From Ariolimax columbianus (taxonomy: Eukaryota > Mollusca > Gastropoda > Stylommatophora > Arionidae): 64,000 bases of DNA. The notes beneath the pieces were generated by a model. The model was not told the origin of the DNA. It searched no databases and saw only the letters and a list, made by a program, of their open reading frames with translations. Position 1 is the first letter of the stretch, and each line of letters opens with the position of its first letter. A program made the translations under genes and the position numbers. This document shows positions 20,441-32,300 of this stretch, one piece after another. The stretch covers positions 29,077,901-29,141,900 of the forward strand of contig JAVGWX010000012.1 of the NCBI GenBank assembly GCA_036924085.1, given 5' to 3'.

Positions 20441-21643
20441 CAAGGAAAGAACAAGGTCACCACCACAGCTGGACCCTCTTACGGGAAGCCTGTATACGAG
20501 AATCTTCAGTGACGATTTCAGTAGCACTTATTTTTTTACATGATGAGTTTGCTAGTCCTATGAACAGCCCTTATTATATTCTTATTACGTCATGCTTGGA
20601 AGCTTCCAGTAGACTGATTCTTTCCAACCCCAATACCACGTGGATGAAACAACCAATAGTTAAATTAACATGGTTAAAGTCAAGGTAGCCCATAGCAGAC
20701 ACTGCCGTCGGGGAGTAAGTGCTAGAGACTTTATTGTACGAGATCACATCTTGTTTATGAGGTAGGTCTGTCAAGCTTCTTTTCCCTCTAGCTTGATATA
20801 CTTGGAACGCTAGTATTCCAGCTGACAGGTGTATGCCTGCTGTCAGGTGTATGCCAGCTGACAGTTGTATGCCTGCTGTCAGGTAGCCTAACACTATCCG
20901 TAGTACGTTCTTCTTTTACTTCCTGTAAATGACAAGGTTTGGGGGAAAGTATCTTGTTTATTTTGGTAGGGATTTCCTTACTTTTATGAGTTGCACGGAC
21001 AATTGCTTATACTATACTCTTATCGATTATCAACTGCCAAGGATTCATTTACGTGCACAGCGTGTACCACGAAACTTCAGAACTTTATCGTATATCTCCA
21101 ATAGGACCAGGCACTGGTCTATTCTTCTTTGAGACCAGCAGACACTTGAAACTTCTTGAAATAGGAACCCCATCTCTTTGTACTTTCCTTTTCTAATAGA
21201 TATGCACTTTTCCTCTCAATTATAGCGACCTCTATTCGCTGCATTTCCTTAATACACTGTAAGCAATGTATACATTTACAGATGGGTGAACTGAAGCGTA
21301 CAAACGGCATGTATTGAACCAGGGACCTTTGCTATAAGGAGCCATTCGCCCTATCACTCCAAAATGGACATAAACTTAATATATAAAGTCTGTAAAACAT
21401 GTAACAGGTGGGTGAAAGAAATGACTCAGAGCACATATTCCACAGAGTGAATTGGAAACCATTATACTCTTCTGTATATCATCTCATCCCTTGGCAACTA
21501 TTATTGGAAGTCAACCATGGGTCGTTTTAATAGCATTGCTGGTTCTGGGAAAAGCGATGCATAGACCCGCTAACAAACCCATTAACATAAACAAAATGAT
21601 TATGTTAACAAATGGCGAAGAAATAGTCTTTCACTATATGTAC
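20441..21643. other. no gene; short repeats at 20815-20885
   Basis: Two tandem copies of cagctgacaggtgtatgcct plus gctgtcagg at 20815-20885. A weak tRNA-like stretch lies on the minus strand near 21290-21370. Nothing else recognised. Confidence 0.4.
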
Positions 21644-21948
21644 CAAGATGCTGGTCGAGATGCAGAGCAGTTCAAGAGCTGTAGCGGTCAGCTACCAAAA
21701 AGCTGACTGCCAGCGTCAGGACCGGCGTGTTCCTGGATAACATGCTGCCATAGAGCAGAATGGCTAAGGAGAAGGAATTGAAGAGGGAAGGCTGCTGGTA
21801 CCCAAAAAATACAATGCTGAAGTCGGATGTGTCGGACCTAAAGATGCAAATATCGTAGTCAAGCTGTAAACTACGACACAACGCATTCCATTTCCTGTTC
21901 AAAATTTGTTAGCGAGAGTTTGAGCACGAATGACGAAGACGAAGAAAG
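21644..21948 (+). mobile_element. long-form SINE, diverged
   Basis: About 305 bp of the same family as 18138-18498: ctgactgccagcgtcagg, cctggataacatgctgc, agtcggatgtgtcgg, acgcattccatttcc, ending gacgaagacgaagaaag. Flanked by likely target duplications actatatgtac (from 21633) and actatatatac (from 21949). Confidence 0.8.
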
Positions 21949-23399
21949 ACTATATATACGGCATGTTAATCATGCCAACTATATATTTACTTGACAGTAT
22001 AAAATCATAAATTTGCAGCAAACAAAAAAATACCTTCGATTTCTCCAATACATATAATACATCGTAATTTCTATATAAATTCATGTTTCTTTTTTTCTTG
22101 TCTCTTCCTTTTAACTATGCGTTCAAAATATATTTTTTTTCAAAGACATGGTCTAGGTTCCCACAACATCCTAATCTTTTTTTTTCATTTTGCAGCTCAA
22201 TTTACAGCTTGATTTAGTCTTTAGTTTAATGTCGTTCTTGTTTTGTACATCTGGAAGATGTTTTTCCATGGCTTAACTGAAGCATTCTATAATTGTGTAA
22301 GTGAATTCAAACTGATAATCAACTTTAACCAGTTAGAAAAAAATTCCTCAGGGGTCTCTAGAATCGTTACCAGCCTTGGAAAACGCGTAGTGTATCCATT
22401 TATTTGGTCTAACAGGACTGAGGATTAAAGGCTGCTTGCCCCAGAGGTCGCTCGGTTTTTTTTAAAATTAGAAAAGAAACATGATATACCGAAGTTGTGA
22501 ACACATGTCCTGGAAATCGTGAGACCTACATACACACCACTTGGCCAGTCGTTCTTCTCCCCATGATAATAAATAAATAACAATAAACTATCGATACAGT
22601 AAATATTTCCCCATTGCTGAGGAAGACAGGCTACTTCCCCCTGCAGTTGTCACGTAGTGTGCAAGCTAAGTTTTTATTCCAACCCCAAAATAAAAGTTCA
22701 ACATTGCCCTACTCTGGTCTTGAACTTCTTTACCTTTTAGTCTAAACCAGTATCCCTATCCTCTCGACCACCATCTCCTCAATGCTACGCTTCTGACTAA
22801 ATCAAACAGAAATAATAAAGTTCAGACACACATTGAATGATATACTCTCATTAGCAGTAATGACGCCCCTTTATTATCTATCTGTCTAAAAACGACTGTC
22901 TGTCACTGTGTTTCTGATGTTGCTAACGCGATGGTCTTATCTTGGATAACAGCCATTGAGATAACAATTGGATAAAAGACCGTTTCAACAAATTGTCACG
23001 GTTCTAACGAGAGTAGCAGCCAACAGCTAGGTAATCGATACTGGCAAATGAGCTTTAGAACAAACGATGGATCGATAAACAATCAGGTAACAGTTGGCAC
23101 AGGCGACAGGAGTAGATATGTTCTCTGTCGAAGTTTATCTATTGAATGTTTGTGTCAGGCCAGCAGTGATCTCAAACACGCGGCCCGCTGATCGTTATTC
23201 TGTTGCTAGTAAAATTTGATATAATCTCTTCTCTTAGTCGTTTCTCTGTACCCCTGGAGGTATTAGAGGTCCATGTTTGTGTGACTTGAAATTGGGTGTG
23301 CAGATAACATTCGGTTGGCCTATTTGTGTCTTTTGCTTGAGTGAGAAGACCGTCTCCTTTTTGACCTTCTGTAACAGATACTGGTTACAGGAACTTATC
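21949..23399. other. AT-rich unassigned sequence
   Basis: No gene, array or complete repeat recognised. A fragment near 23225-23275 (ctcttagtcgtttctctgta) resembles one near 49165-49220 (cttcttagtcgctcctcttc) and may be a shared unnamed repeat. Confidence 0.45.
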
Positions 23400-23562
23400 T
23401 TCTTCTTCTTTTTTGTTCGTTCTTAATCTCCCGCTACCAAGTTCTGAACAGGGCTTTGCAAGTAACAGGATCTAGTCTGTAGAACGGAATGCATTGTGTC
23501 GCGAGTTTACAGTTTGACTGCGATATTTTGACCATTCGGTCCGATACATCCGTCTTCTGCAG
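23400..23562 (-). mobile_element. short-form SINE, (GAA)n tail
   Basis: Reverse complement runs from ctgcagaagacggatgtatcgg through acgcattccgttctacag to gattaagaacgaacaaaa and (GAA)n. About 160 bp, the same extent as the short form at 51601. Probable target duplication acaggaact on both sides. Confidence 0.75.
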
Positions 23563-25179
23563 ACAGGAACTCAAATTACACTTTCATGTAACATGCTTCT
23601 CATTTACTTATCTAGCAGATTCACTTTTCTTGCATCACTCAATTTACTCTGTCGTATAGTGGCATTATCTCTCGTCCAACTCAATTACCCTTTTCACACA
23701 ATATCAACATAGACAACAATAACACTGGATTGATTATAACAGAACACAAGGTAATTTATATATTAAATAGTATAATAATTACAACATTTTTAAGTAATCT
23801 ATCTGGGAGTAATTTAACTTGGTGGAAATTTTTCGGCATGCGCTGGGTGGAATCTCTGAAACACGCCCAGGTTCTGTCTTCTATCACTAAACTAACAATA
23901 TCCAACTAGATGTTTAATTGATCATCTAACTATTTAGTGGTCTTCGTCATCTGGCTATGTGGCTGGTCTCCGACAATCTGCAGATTTGATAAATATGGCC
24001 CTGCTGTGGAACAAGACATTTCTCACACGAGCTTTGTGGGTGTGTTCCATGTCTAGTCTATGGTACACCTCACTGAATATGACCGTTTTTCTCATTGCTG
24101 AGTTTACCGACTCAGCTTGTTCCTCACAGTGCACTCAAGAACTCAGAGTGTGAAATCTACAACAGGATTGACACCGATTCTCTCATTGCTGAGTTTACCG
24201 AGTCAGCTTACTGTTCTTTTCAGCAGACTCCAGTCTCAGAGTCTGTTAAATCTACATTACCGTTTACTATCCATTCCTTTAGGCAAAGTGTGAATACCCA
24301 AGAACCATAGTCGATAAACCTCCTAGCCAGATCTGCCTGTTCTGCTTTGTACTTAGGCCTTTATTTGCCCTATGCCCCACCCTATCCAGCATGGCCGCTA
24401 GTCACAATTTACTTATGTCCCTCCCAGTTAACCGGTCCATAGCTCGTGTCGCTACTAGGCATGCATCACCTGTCAATCTATCGTGCCTTCTTCCTGGAGC
24501 CACTATGAACTTCTTTGGCTAACCCTCTCATTCTCAATGTGACAGCTTGTGGTCAAATCATGCGTAACAAAACTCTTTATCCATATTGTAAAGGGTGGTC
24601 ATACAACCTTACCACTTCTTTCGATGACAATTAGACACTAATACTGATGATACGTTAACTCTATATACTCCTCTCAAAATGACTTTCCCTCGCCATTTTG
24701 AACACTCGTATTAAATTTCTAGAACAATTCGTCTCAAACTTACTATAGTAAAACATCTACCCTCCCATATCCGGGTTATCGGACAGAGACAAATCCAGGA
24801 GGGCTTTCTCAGGGAAGGCACGCCCTCTGAACCTTCCGTTTCAGCTGATGTTTGTCTTTTAGTGGCCAAGTCGTAAGTTATGATTCCCATGCTTCATATA
24901 GGTATATAACAGCATCTATCTAACAGCAAAATTGTCACACTTCAAGCAGGTTACATTGAAAGGTAATTTCATTATATTTGGCAAATTTGCCCGGACAGAC
25001 AGTAACAGTCTGTTCTTTTCGATTTCCAACTTCCAAACGCTTTTTCACGTCTACAACGCGTACATGGACCTCTGCGAATAATATCCATCTCCGATAGGAC
25101 TGGACGCTTTCCTAATCTCCCCAGAATCCAGAGAACGCTTGAAACGCGGGATTGAAACATCCAACATTTCGCGCTTTTA
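23563..25179. other. unassigned sequence with a small duplication
   Basis: Two partial copies of tctcattgctgagtttaccg plus actcagctt at about 24091-24120 and 24180-24210, each holding the dyad ctgag/ctcag. No gene or element recognised in the rest. Confidence 0.45.
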
Positions 25180-25905
25180 GTTTGTTCTTTTCTTGTGGAG
25201 TCGTTACTTGGAGGTGGAATAACGTTTGCTCGTTTCATGTGGAGTCGTTACTTGGAGGTGGAATAACGTCTGCTCGTTTCTTGTGGAGTCGTTACTTGGA
25301 GGTGGAATAACGTTTATTTGTTTCTTGTGGAGTCGTTACTTGGAGGTGGAATAACGTCTGCTCTTTTCTTGAGGAGTCGTTACTTGGAGGTGGAATAACG
25401 TTTATTTGTTTCTTGTGGAGTCGTTACTTGGAGGTGGAATAACGTTTATTTGTTTCTTGTGGAGTCGTTACTTGGAGGTGGAATAACGTTTATTTGTTTC
25501 TTGTGGAGTCGTTACTTGGAGGTGGAATAACGTTTGTTCGTTTCTTGTGGAGTCGTTACTTGGAGGTGGAATAACGTTTATTCGTTTCGTGTGGAGTCGT
25601 TACTTGGAGGTGGAATAACGTTTATTTGTTTTTTGTGGAGTCGTCACTTGGAGGTGGAATAACGTTTATTTGTTTTTTGTGGAGTCGTCACTTGGAGGTG
25701 GAATAACGTTTATTTGTTTCTTGTGGAGTCGTCACTTGGAGGTGGAATAACGTTTATTTGTTTCTTGTGGAGTCGTCACTTGGAGGTGGAATAACGTTTG
25801 TTCGTTTCTTGTGGAGTCGTTACTTGGAGGTGGAATAACGTCTATTTGTTTCTTGTGGAGTCGTTAATTGGAGGTGGAATAACGTTTGTCCATTTCTTGT
25901 GAGGA
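25180..25905. repeat. 44-bp minisatellite
   Basis: About 16 units of tttcttgtggagtcgttact plus tggaggtggaataacgtttatttg at 44-bp spacing (25321 to 25365). Variants gtcgtcac and gtcgttac occur in runs, as expected from local unit duplication. Confidence 0.97.
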
Positions 25906-26186
25906 GTTTACACTATATATATCTATTAATATGACCGTATGTAATCCTTAACGTTACTTCATGTTGCCACTAACGTAACTTATTGTTGCCATTAATTTGA
26001 CGTCGTGTAGTCATTAACTTGACTTCAAGTGACTTCGTTTATCCACTTAACTTCTAGCGTCCATCAGTAACTTATCGTGACTTCCTTCGGCTCTTGATTC
26101 ATTCACTGAACTTTAAGCATCCGTAAACGTAAGTCGCATGTCCTTTTACAGAACGTAGCTTCTTACAACCGCCACCTATTTGGCTG
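25906..26186. other. weakly repetitive sequence after the 44-bp array
   Basis: Loose recurrence of taacttgacttc and taacgttacttc about every 30 bp suggests an old decayed array. No gene. Confidence 0.35.
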
Positions 26187-26375
26187 TTTTGAGTTTCTTG
26201 GCAAGTGTGCAGTACGGTAGGTTGTCATTACTTTCCGTATGTGGAGGAGCATTAGTCCGAGAAAAACAACCCAGTGTCTGCCAAAGTGGAAATCGAACCC
26301 GGAACGTTGGGTTTGTGAGAATCGAGCGAGTTTTTACACCTAGGCCACGCAGCCTCTCTTTAAGCCTCCATTTGT
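26187..26375 (-). mobile_element. tRNA-derived SINE
   Basis: On the minus strand, gctgcgtggcctaggtgtaa (A box) is followed by cgttccgggttcgatttcc (B box), then a body ending in the (AAC)-poor stretch gccaagaaactcaaaac. The head resembles the tRNA SINE at 52966 (gcgtggcctagtggttaag). Boundaries approximate. Confidence 0.55.
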
Positions 26376-27095
26376 TAATAAACATGACTTCATTTGGCTC
26401 TTGGTTCATTCACCACATTGTCCTGCACCTTACATCTTATCAGTTTCATATTTCGATAATTTTTCTCCACCCACTCCCCCTCCACAGGGCGTTTATTGAG
26501 GACGAAAGAATAGCCGGGTCTGCGCCCTGCACTAAGACAGGAAATAGCTTTGACTGACAGCCTCATAATAACATACAAAAGTGCTAAAAATAGCATAACT
26601 AAGGGAGCAAATGTTTGTATACAGGCTTCCTGCAAATGAGCTACATCATAGGTGGCTCCATGTTTCGAAAGTGCGTGGGGGGGGGGGGGTGCTGGAAGGC
26701 TAATTAAATGTTCCTGTTTTCGTTTGCAGTCACACGGCCCCATAACTGGCCCCCAACTAGACTGGTGGAACAATAAACAAAATCACAGAAGTCAACGACT
26801 TGCGTCAGGGTCAGGGAGTTTGATCCAATCAAGACCTCATTCTACCTCCATGTGGCGGCCCTGAAAATAGGCTGCATCTGTGCAGCCTAACTGCGAGAAA
26901 AGGTAGCGAAGAGGTTGTTGCAAAACCGGTCCCTAAAATATGCATTAATGAAAACGGATGTGTCGGGTCAATCAATCAAACATGTCGCCAACATACACGG
27001 ACCTGGGCTGCACTTTCTGGTTCTCTTCATGTGTAATCCTGTAATCTTAGTTTCTTACCACATTCTTGTCTCTCTGTACTTGTGGGTCTTCCTCT

Positions 27096-27097
<2 letters not shown>
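26376..27097. other. unassigned; G-run at 26677-26690
   Basis: Contains a run of about 13 G, a small palindrome aggctgcatctgtgcagcct at 26869-26888, and at about 26945 a fragment acggatgtgtcggg resembling the SINE core. No gene recognised. Confidence 0.4.

Positions 27098-27169
<72 letters not shown>
27098..27169. repeat. (CT)n microsatellite
   Basis: About 70 bp of uninterrupted CT on the + strand. On the minus strand it lies in the purine-rich GKxxRGRPR codons expected after TWN in the adjacent LINE tail, so it seems to have expanded from that coding stretch. Confidence 0.95.
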
Positions 27170-27172
<3 letters not shown>

Positions 27173-27595
27173 CTTTAAGATTCCACGTAAGAGCCTGTCT
27201 GGCTACGTTGGACGGTACCTTCCGTAGCTTTTGTGTAATCTAGATCCATTTTCTTCGCTTAATGTGTTGTTCCAGTGGATGTTGTTGGCTTATTTCCCAT
27301 AGGTCTTCAGTCATCACCATGTCCTGTCATTGCATGCCCATTAACCTTCGTAGACATATGTTAATGTACGACTGGAGTGGATGTTGTATGGCCTTGGTTG
27401 TTCTCCATGTTTTCGCTCCATATTGCACTACCAACTTGTCACTGGCATTGAATATTCTAACTTTGGTGTGCATCTGGATTTCTCTGGATCTCCATATGGT
27501 GTTTAGTGTCAGGAATTCCCTCTTGCCATTCGAATTATATTCATTACATCTGCATCTGTACCGCCTGAAGAGTCAATTGTGTTGCCAGAATAGGT
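27170..27595 (-). pseudogene. LINE C-terminal fragment
   Basis: Minus-strand frame reads REFLTLNTIWRSREIQMHTK, VRIFNASDKLVVQYGAKTWR and INICLRRLMGM, then after frameshifts LWEISQQHPLEQHIKRRKW and RQALTWN. This is the connector region downstream of the reverse-transcriptase palm in a common animal LINE type (canonical ...REISxxTKxRIFN...YGxETWR...). No palm or endonuclease is left. The CT microsatellite follows at the position of the basic tail. Inactive. Confidence 0.65.
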
Positions 27596-28034
27596 AAAGG
27601 ATGTGTCGGGTCAAAAGACGTATACATAACAATGTCGCTGTAGACTACAGCATAACATAACAAAACGTCATAACAAGGACATACTCAGAAGAAGAAAACT
27701 GACACCTTCAAAGTATGTTTGCGACTGGCTTTATGAGACGATTTGCTTGCACCTTGTTATGCGCCGGAGAGCCCAGTACGTCCGTCTTAAGCATGACATT
27801 TTTCGAAGGAACTGCTTTCACAGACTGTGGTTGTGTTCAGTTTAACTCCATAGATTTCTCTCATAAAAAAAAGCTGTCTTAATGGATCAGCGAGTCTGTC
27901 TTACCAAAGAGAAATATTTCCTCCACTCACGATCTGTCGTGTAACGCATACAGATGGTAATTTAATAAAACTGTAGACACGTTTTACAATAAAACAGAAC
28001 CTTTTTCTAATTTGTTATTAATAGAATAGCTGAT
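27596..28034. other. unassigned; SINE-core scrap near 27600-27690
   Basis: aaaggatgtgtcgggtca, with ctgtagactac and agaagaagaaaac downstream, looks like an eroded (GAA)-tailed SINE. Otherwise nothing recognised. Confidence 0.35.
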
Positions 28035-28365
28035 TGTTATCTGTCGTTTACTGGTTGATTGTTGTTGTTGTTATTGTTGCCGATGATGCTGTTCGCAGCT
28101 GCTCGCGCCGAGTGGAGTTAACACTTGACGACTTTTCTTGTCTGACAGGTTACAGTTGTCCTTTCCACATCCGATCAGTACTTAAAAAGGTGGACGGTGG
28201 TTCCCCGGATCTAGTACAATGTGATATTCCGCAGTAAGGTCATCCCTATGAGGACTAAAATCGATCCCCGTCTAGTTTGCCAGACTGATGTGACAGTTCC
28301 TGTTTCCAGGAGCAACAACGAGGACATGAGGTGAGATGTTCGTCAGTATTTTTCACGTGACCGTG
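28035..28365 (+). mobile_element. FAM3 dispersed element, diverged
   Basis: (GTT)n start, aacacttgacgacttttctt, cctttccacatccgatcagt, aaaaaggtggacggtgg, then an end gaggtgagatgttcgtcagt plus atttttcacgtgacc. It closely parallels the 58.4-kb copy (cttgacgacttttctgtc). No tandem array follows this copy. Confidence 0.6.
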
Positions 28366-28565
28366 ATCACTCGTCGCTCTCATTGGCTGCTTAAAATTGT
28401 GAAGGGTGACGACATGATAGATAAAGAGCGTTAGATTTCCATGTTGTAATGACAACCCATTGATGAGGGGTCGTAAACTAAAGCACACATCTCGTTTTTC
28501 TGGTAGGTAAACGCCAACAATCGTTCCATATTCATGGGAATTTACCCATTATCAGAAAAATTAAT

Positions 28566-28752
28566 TATTTTGTTTGTATGTTCGCCTTATTTCTCTATTT
28601 CCCAAAGCGATGTGCGTTGCACTGTAGTTTTCATTTTTGCGTCTGTCGGCTCAATGCATCCGACTTCAGCATGCATATTATGTAAGGGTCTGCGTCCTCC
28701 TGCATTTTCTAAGGGTTTGCCTACCATGGGTAATGGCCTGTGCCTATTAGAT
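28566..28752 (-). mobile_element. tRNA SINE, 5'-truncated copy
   Basis: Reverse complement matches the body of 52966-53217: gcccttagaaaatgcagg-type sequence, ttacataatatgcatgctga, agtcggatgcattg, gacgcaaaaatg, cagtgcaacgcacatcg. The tRNA-like head is missing. It abuts the 3' flank of the LINE at 28936-30640. Confidence 0.7.
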
Positions 28753-28935
28753 AAAAAATGATATTTATTGTTTTTCAATCATCTAATGGTATAACATTTT
28801 GTTTTGTATTTCACTAGTCAGTTGAATAGAAAAATGGCCTCATCTGACTGTCTGCGCTTAAGTTAACCTCTCTATACTGGTTTAGAAGACTTATCAGAGT
28901 CTGTAGACAACCAGTCATATTTGCATTATCCTGCT

Positions 28936-30640
28936 CTAAAAGCTATGCACATCCAATCTATTCTTAAATGCAATAATTGCCCGTGTCTCCACTACTTCCT
29001 GTGGCAATGCATTCAACCATTCACTCTCGGACTAAAAAATATTTTCTAATATCTAATCTGGACCTCTCTTTAGTTAATTTGTAGCTATTCCCTCTTGTTC
29101 TTGTAAGTGGTTGTATTTTGAAAAACTTATCCGTTTCTCTGATCATCTTATAAACCTGAATTGTCACCTCGGTTTTTCTGAGTCTTTCCTCGTAACTGTA
29201 ATTCTGGAATCCCACTATCAGCTCTGTCGCTCTTCTTTGTATCCTTTCCAGCATGTGTATATCCCCTCTACGATAAGGACTCCACACCTGTACACAGTAC
29301 TCCAATCTAGGTCTAACTAATGCTTTATACAGTTTGACAATCACCTCCTTACTCCTATGTTTAATATTTCTTTTTATCATACCTAGCATTGCATTTGCCT
29401 TATTCACTGCTGCATGGACTTGCTCATTCACTTTAACTGTACGCTCTATTGTAGTCTCTAGGTCCCTGTCTTTATCTATCATTCTAATTTTGTTGTAACC
29501 CATTCTGTAATTATGTTCCATATTGGATCTACCCATGTGGATGACTGTAGATGTGTCTATATTAAACTCAATTTGCCATCTCACAGACCAGTCTCGAATG
29601 GTATCTAAATCCGACCTCAATATTTCAACTTCTTCTATAGATGAGACACTCCTACATAGTTTTGTGTCATCTGCAAATTTTTCAATCATGAATCCTATAT
29701 CAATGTCCAAATCGTTTATATAGATCAAGAACAATTTCGGTCCCAAAACCAAGCCCTGTGGCACTTTAACATAAGAAAAGAAGCTTTTACTTTCAGTCTT
29801 TATCCTATTTGCAATTTTTTTTTATCGAAGTCTATTTTTGCTGCTTTATTCACTTTCTAGGCTATGTTCTGCTTGTTCAAATATTTTTAATTTGCTACTT
29901 TTGATTTACCTGCCTTTATATATTTGTCCATGCTTTATATTTAGCTCTTCTACATTTAAATACAAATCTAGTTATCCACTTTTTATGCTTGGTGTTTACC
30001 TCCACATGGAACACACTCAAAATGTAGTTGTTCTAAAACTCTTTTGAAACTCTCCCACTCGTGTTCAACATCTGCACCTCTGACAATATCTTTCCAGATT
30101 ATGTGGCTGGCTGTCTCTTTCATCTTCGGTACATCTGCCTTAGAGTATTCGTATGCTAGCGATAACGTTTTCAATCATATTTTTCTCTGTAATAAATATT
30201 AGGTTGAGTATTTTTTGTCCTCTGGTAGCTTCCACTACATGTTGAATCAAAGAATTGTCAGTTATTCACTTAACAAAAGGTTTTGACTGCAAATGCTGCT
30301 GCTATATCCCATTTTATTTGAAAACCCCATTAATAATAATTTCCCTGCACTAGCCTTTTTAATGTTACTAATTAGCTCCTCATCTTCCTCTTTCGTATTT
30401 GAAGGACATCCGTAGCATATCCAATCACTGTTCTTTCACCTGCACTATCTATTACTCCCTATACACTTTCATTTTTATTGCCAGATGATAGATCATCTTG
30501 TAAAGTTACATTCACTCTATTTGCACAGTATAATACAACGCCCATCCCTTAGCCTTGTCCCTTCCTACCCTATCCTTCCTTAACATTGTATATCTTCTCT
30601 CGATTCTGTGTTTGTGTAGTTTTCTACTGTTTGTTAGTTC
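28936..30640 (-). pseudogene. CR1/L2-like LINE pseudogene with internal deletion
   Basis: Minus-strand LINE with the order endonuclease, linker, reverse transcriptase. Endonuclease remnants: YTMLRKDRVGRDKA near 30605, then in shifting frames EATRG...NL and ENVIAS near 30180-30240. Linker near 29990-30170: SKADVPKMKET and DVEHEWESFKRVLE; near 29770-29800, RIKTESKSFFSYVK. This joins directly to VPQGLVLGPKLFLIYINDL and KFADDTKL (catalytic FADD) from 29764 down. In intact elements about 200 residues of RT palm lie between FFSYVK and PQG, so there is an internal deletion. The frame continues through VRPRLEYCVQVWSPY and ERIQRRATELI to 29021, shifts, and ends ALPQEVVE...FKNRLDVHSF at 28936. Clade is inferred from motifs. 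Confidence 0.8.
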
Positions 30641-31182
30641 CTGTTGGGAATATAATTGACAAGGCTTTCACCACGTGGTATAAATGACTTTATTATGTGG
30701 GATTTATATGCTTTCGATCGATTATCCCGTTGTTTTTGTTGTTGTTTTGTTTTGCTCCATTTCGTTCCTAGCTGAAAGCGTGGGAAAGCAGTACAATATG
30801 GTTTAAATGTTTCGCTTAACTGCACCAGAATACAACCAAGGTTATCATTGCTCAAGGGCTTTCCTCCTTGAACCGATGTCGCCTTTTCCCTTGTCCCTCT
30901 CCGCCGGGGGCTACACGTTTCCCAATTTCCTGTCTTCTGCACAACAAGGGTCATGCTGACCCGAAGGTAAAAAAAATTCAAAGGTCTCAGGGGCGGAACG
31001 AGAAAATAACAGGGAGTCAGGCACGGACAGAAAAATAAAGTCTTACACAAACGTTGGTCCAACACATACTCCTCGCGGCGCTCATCCCGAGGCAGCGGAG
31101 TACTCGGCTCCACTGAAGAAGTTTGTAGGGACTTCAGGCGACACACTACACATGCAACGACATGGTGACAGGTATTGACCAA
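30641..31182 (-). other. unrecognised open frame of 182 codons
   Basis: The minus strand is open for 182 codons directly upstream of the LINE endonuclease. It has no motif I recognise, no hydrophobic segment and no repeat. Composition is K/R/S/P-rich with QQQKQ near the end. Its start lies within FAM3-like tail sequence. It could be part of an unnamed transposon or chance; no function is proposed. Confidence 0.2.
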
Positions 31183-31245
31183 GACTTCGCCTTACATCAA
31201 GGTCAGGTGAAACATACTGACCAAGAGCTCACCACATCCTTGTTA
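31165..31245 (-). repeat. FAM3 end motif, two copies
   Basis: Reverse complement reads ctcttggtcagtatgtttca plus cctgaccttgatg, then gtcttggtcaatacctgtca, two tandem units of the FAM3 end without the FAM3 body. Confidence 0.6.
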
Positions 31246-31754
31246 TTCTCATGGAATCAACAGCAGCCTGGCCAATGATGTGAGGACCAATAATGAAACC
31301 CCAATTGGGTGTGCCCACAGAGAAGCACCCTATTTCTTACAGCGATGAGGGCACAGGCCCACTTTGGCAAAACAACTCGATTATCTTGAATTAGCCGATG
31401 ACAGAACTTCTGTCTAATAACCACAATCAGATACAAAGTTCTTGTAAACGGAGCAATCTTCATGAGAGGTCACAGAAATTGGGACTGACAATACACACAG
31501 AAAGAGCAAAATGTTATGACAATAAATACAAATAAATACAACCAGAATTTGTTAGGAGATTCACTCTTACAATGTGTAATTATTGATATACCTTGGTAAA
31601 AATGTAGACAAAGTTGGAGGCACAGATATAATAATAAAAGATACAAAAAGACAAGAGGAGGTTTCATCGCATTGAACAACTTCTAAAAACATTTTGAAAA
31701 TTAAATCCAACACAAACACGTACACTTCTTCACCTCCAACATCATCATCGCCAT
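31246..31754. other. unassigned sequence
   Basis: No gene, SINE or array recognised between the FAM3 end motif and the 68-bp array. Confidence 0.5.
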
Positions 31755-32300
31755 CTGGTTGGTCAGTCCGGAGACTGGCTGTAAGGTTGTCTGAGTATGT
31801 CTCTCCATTTGACCCTATCCTCTGGTAGATCAGTCCGGAGACTGGCTGTAAAGTTGTCTGAGTATGTCTCTCCATTTGACCCTTCCTCTGGCAGATCAGT
31901 CCGGAGACTGGCTGTAAAGGTTGTCTGAGTATGTCTCTCCATTTGACCCTATCCTCTGGTAGATCAGTCCGGAGGCTGACTGTAAAGGTTGTCTGAGTAT
32001 GTCTCTCCATTTAACCCTATCCTCTGGTAGATCAGTCTGGAGACTTGTTGTAAGGTTGTCTGAGTATGTCTCTCCATTTGACCCTATCCTCTGGTAGATC
32101 AGTCCGGAGACTGGCTGTAAAGGTTGTCTGAGTATGTCTCTCCATTTGACCCTATCCTCTGGTAGATCAGTCCGGAGACTGGCTGTAAAGGTTGTCTGAG
32201 TATGTCTCTCCATTTGACCCTATCCTCTGGTAGATCAGTCTGGAGACTTGTTGTAAGGTTGTCTGAGTATGTCTCTCCATTTGACCCTATCCTCTGCAGC
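31755..32300 (-). repeat. 68-bp minisatellite made of a LINE 3' coding end
   Basis: About eight units of ggtagatcagtccggagact, ggctgtaaaggttgtctgag and tatgtctctccatttgaccc plus tatcctct. On the minus strand each unit encodes EDRVKWRDILRQP followed by LQPVSGL, the same peptide that ends the adjacent LINE (AEDRVKWRDILRQPYNKSPD). The array is therefore an amplification of the LINE's last codons plus its immediate 3' flank. Unit variants (ctgactg, cttgttg) are dispersed. Confidence 0.95.

Noticed and set aside
19840..20466. 208-codon I/V-rich membrane-like frame
   Set aside because: Reverse complement of GAT-rich simple sequence; hydrophobicity is compositional.
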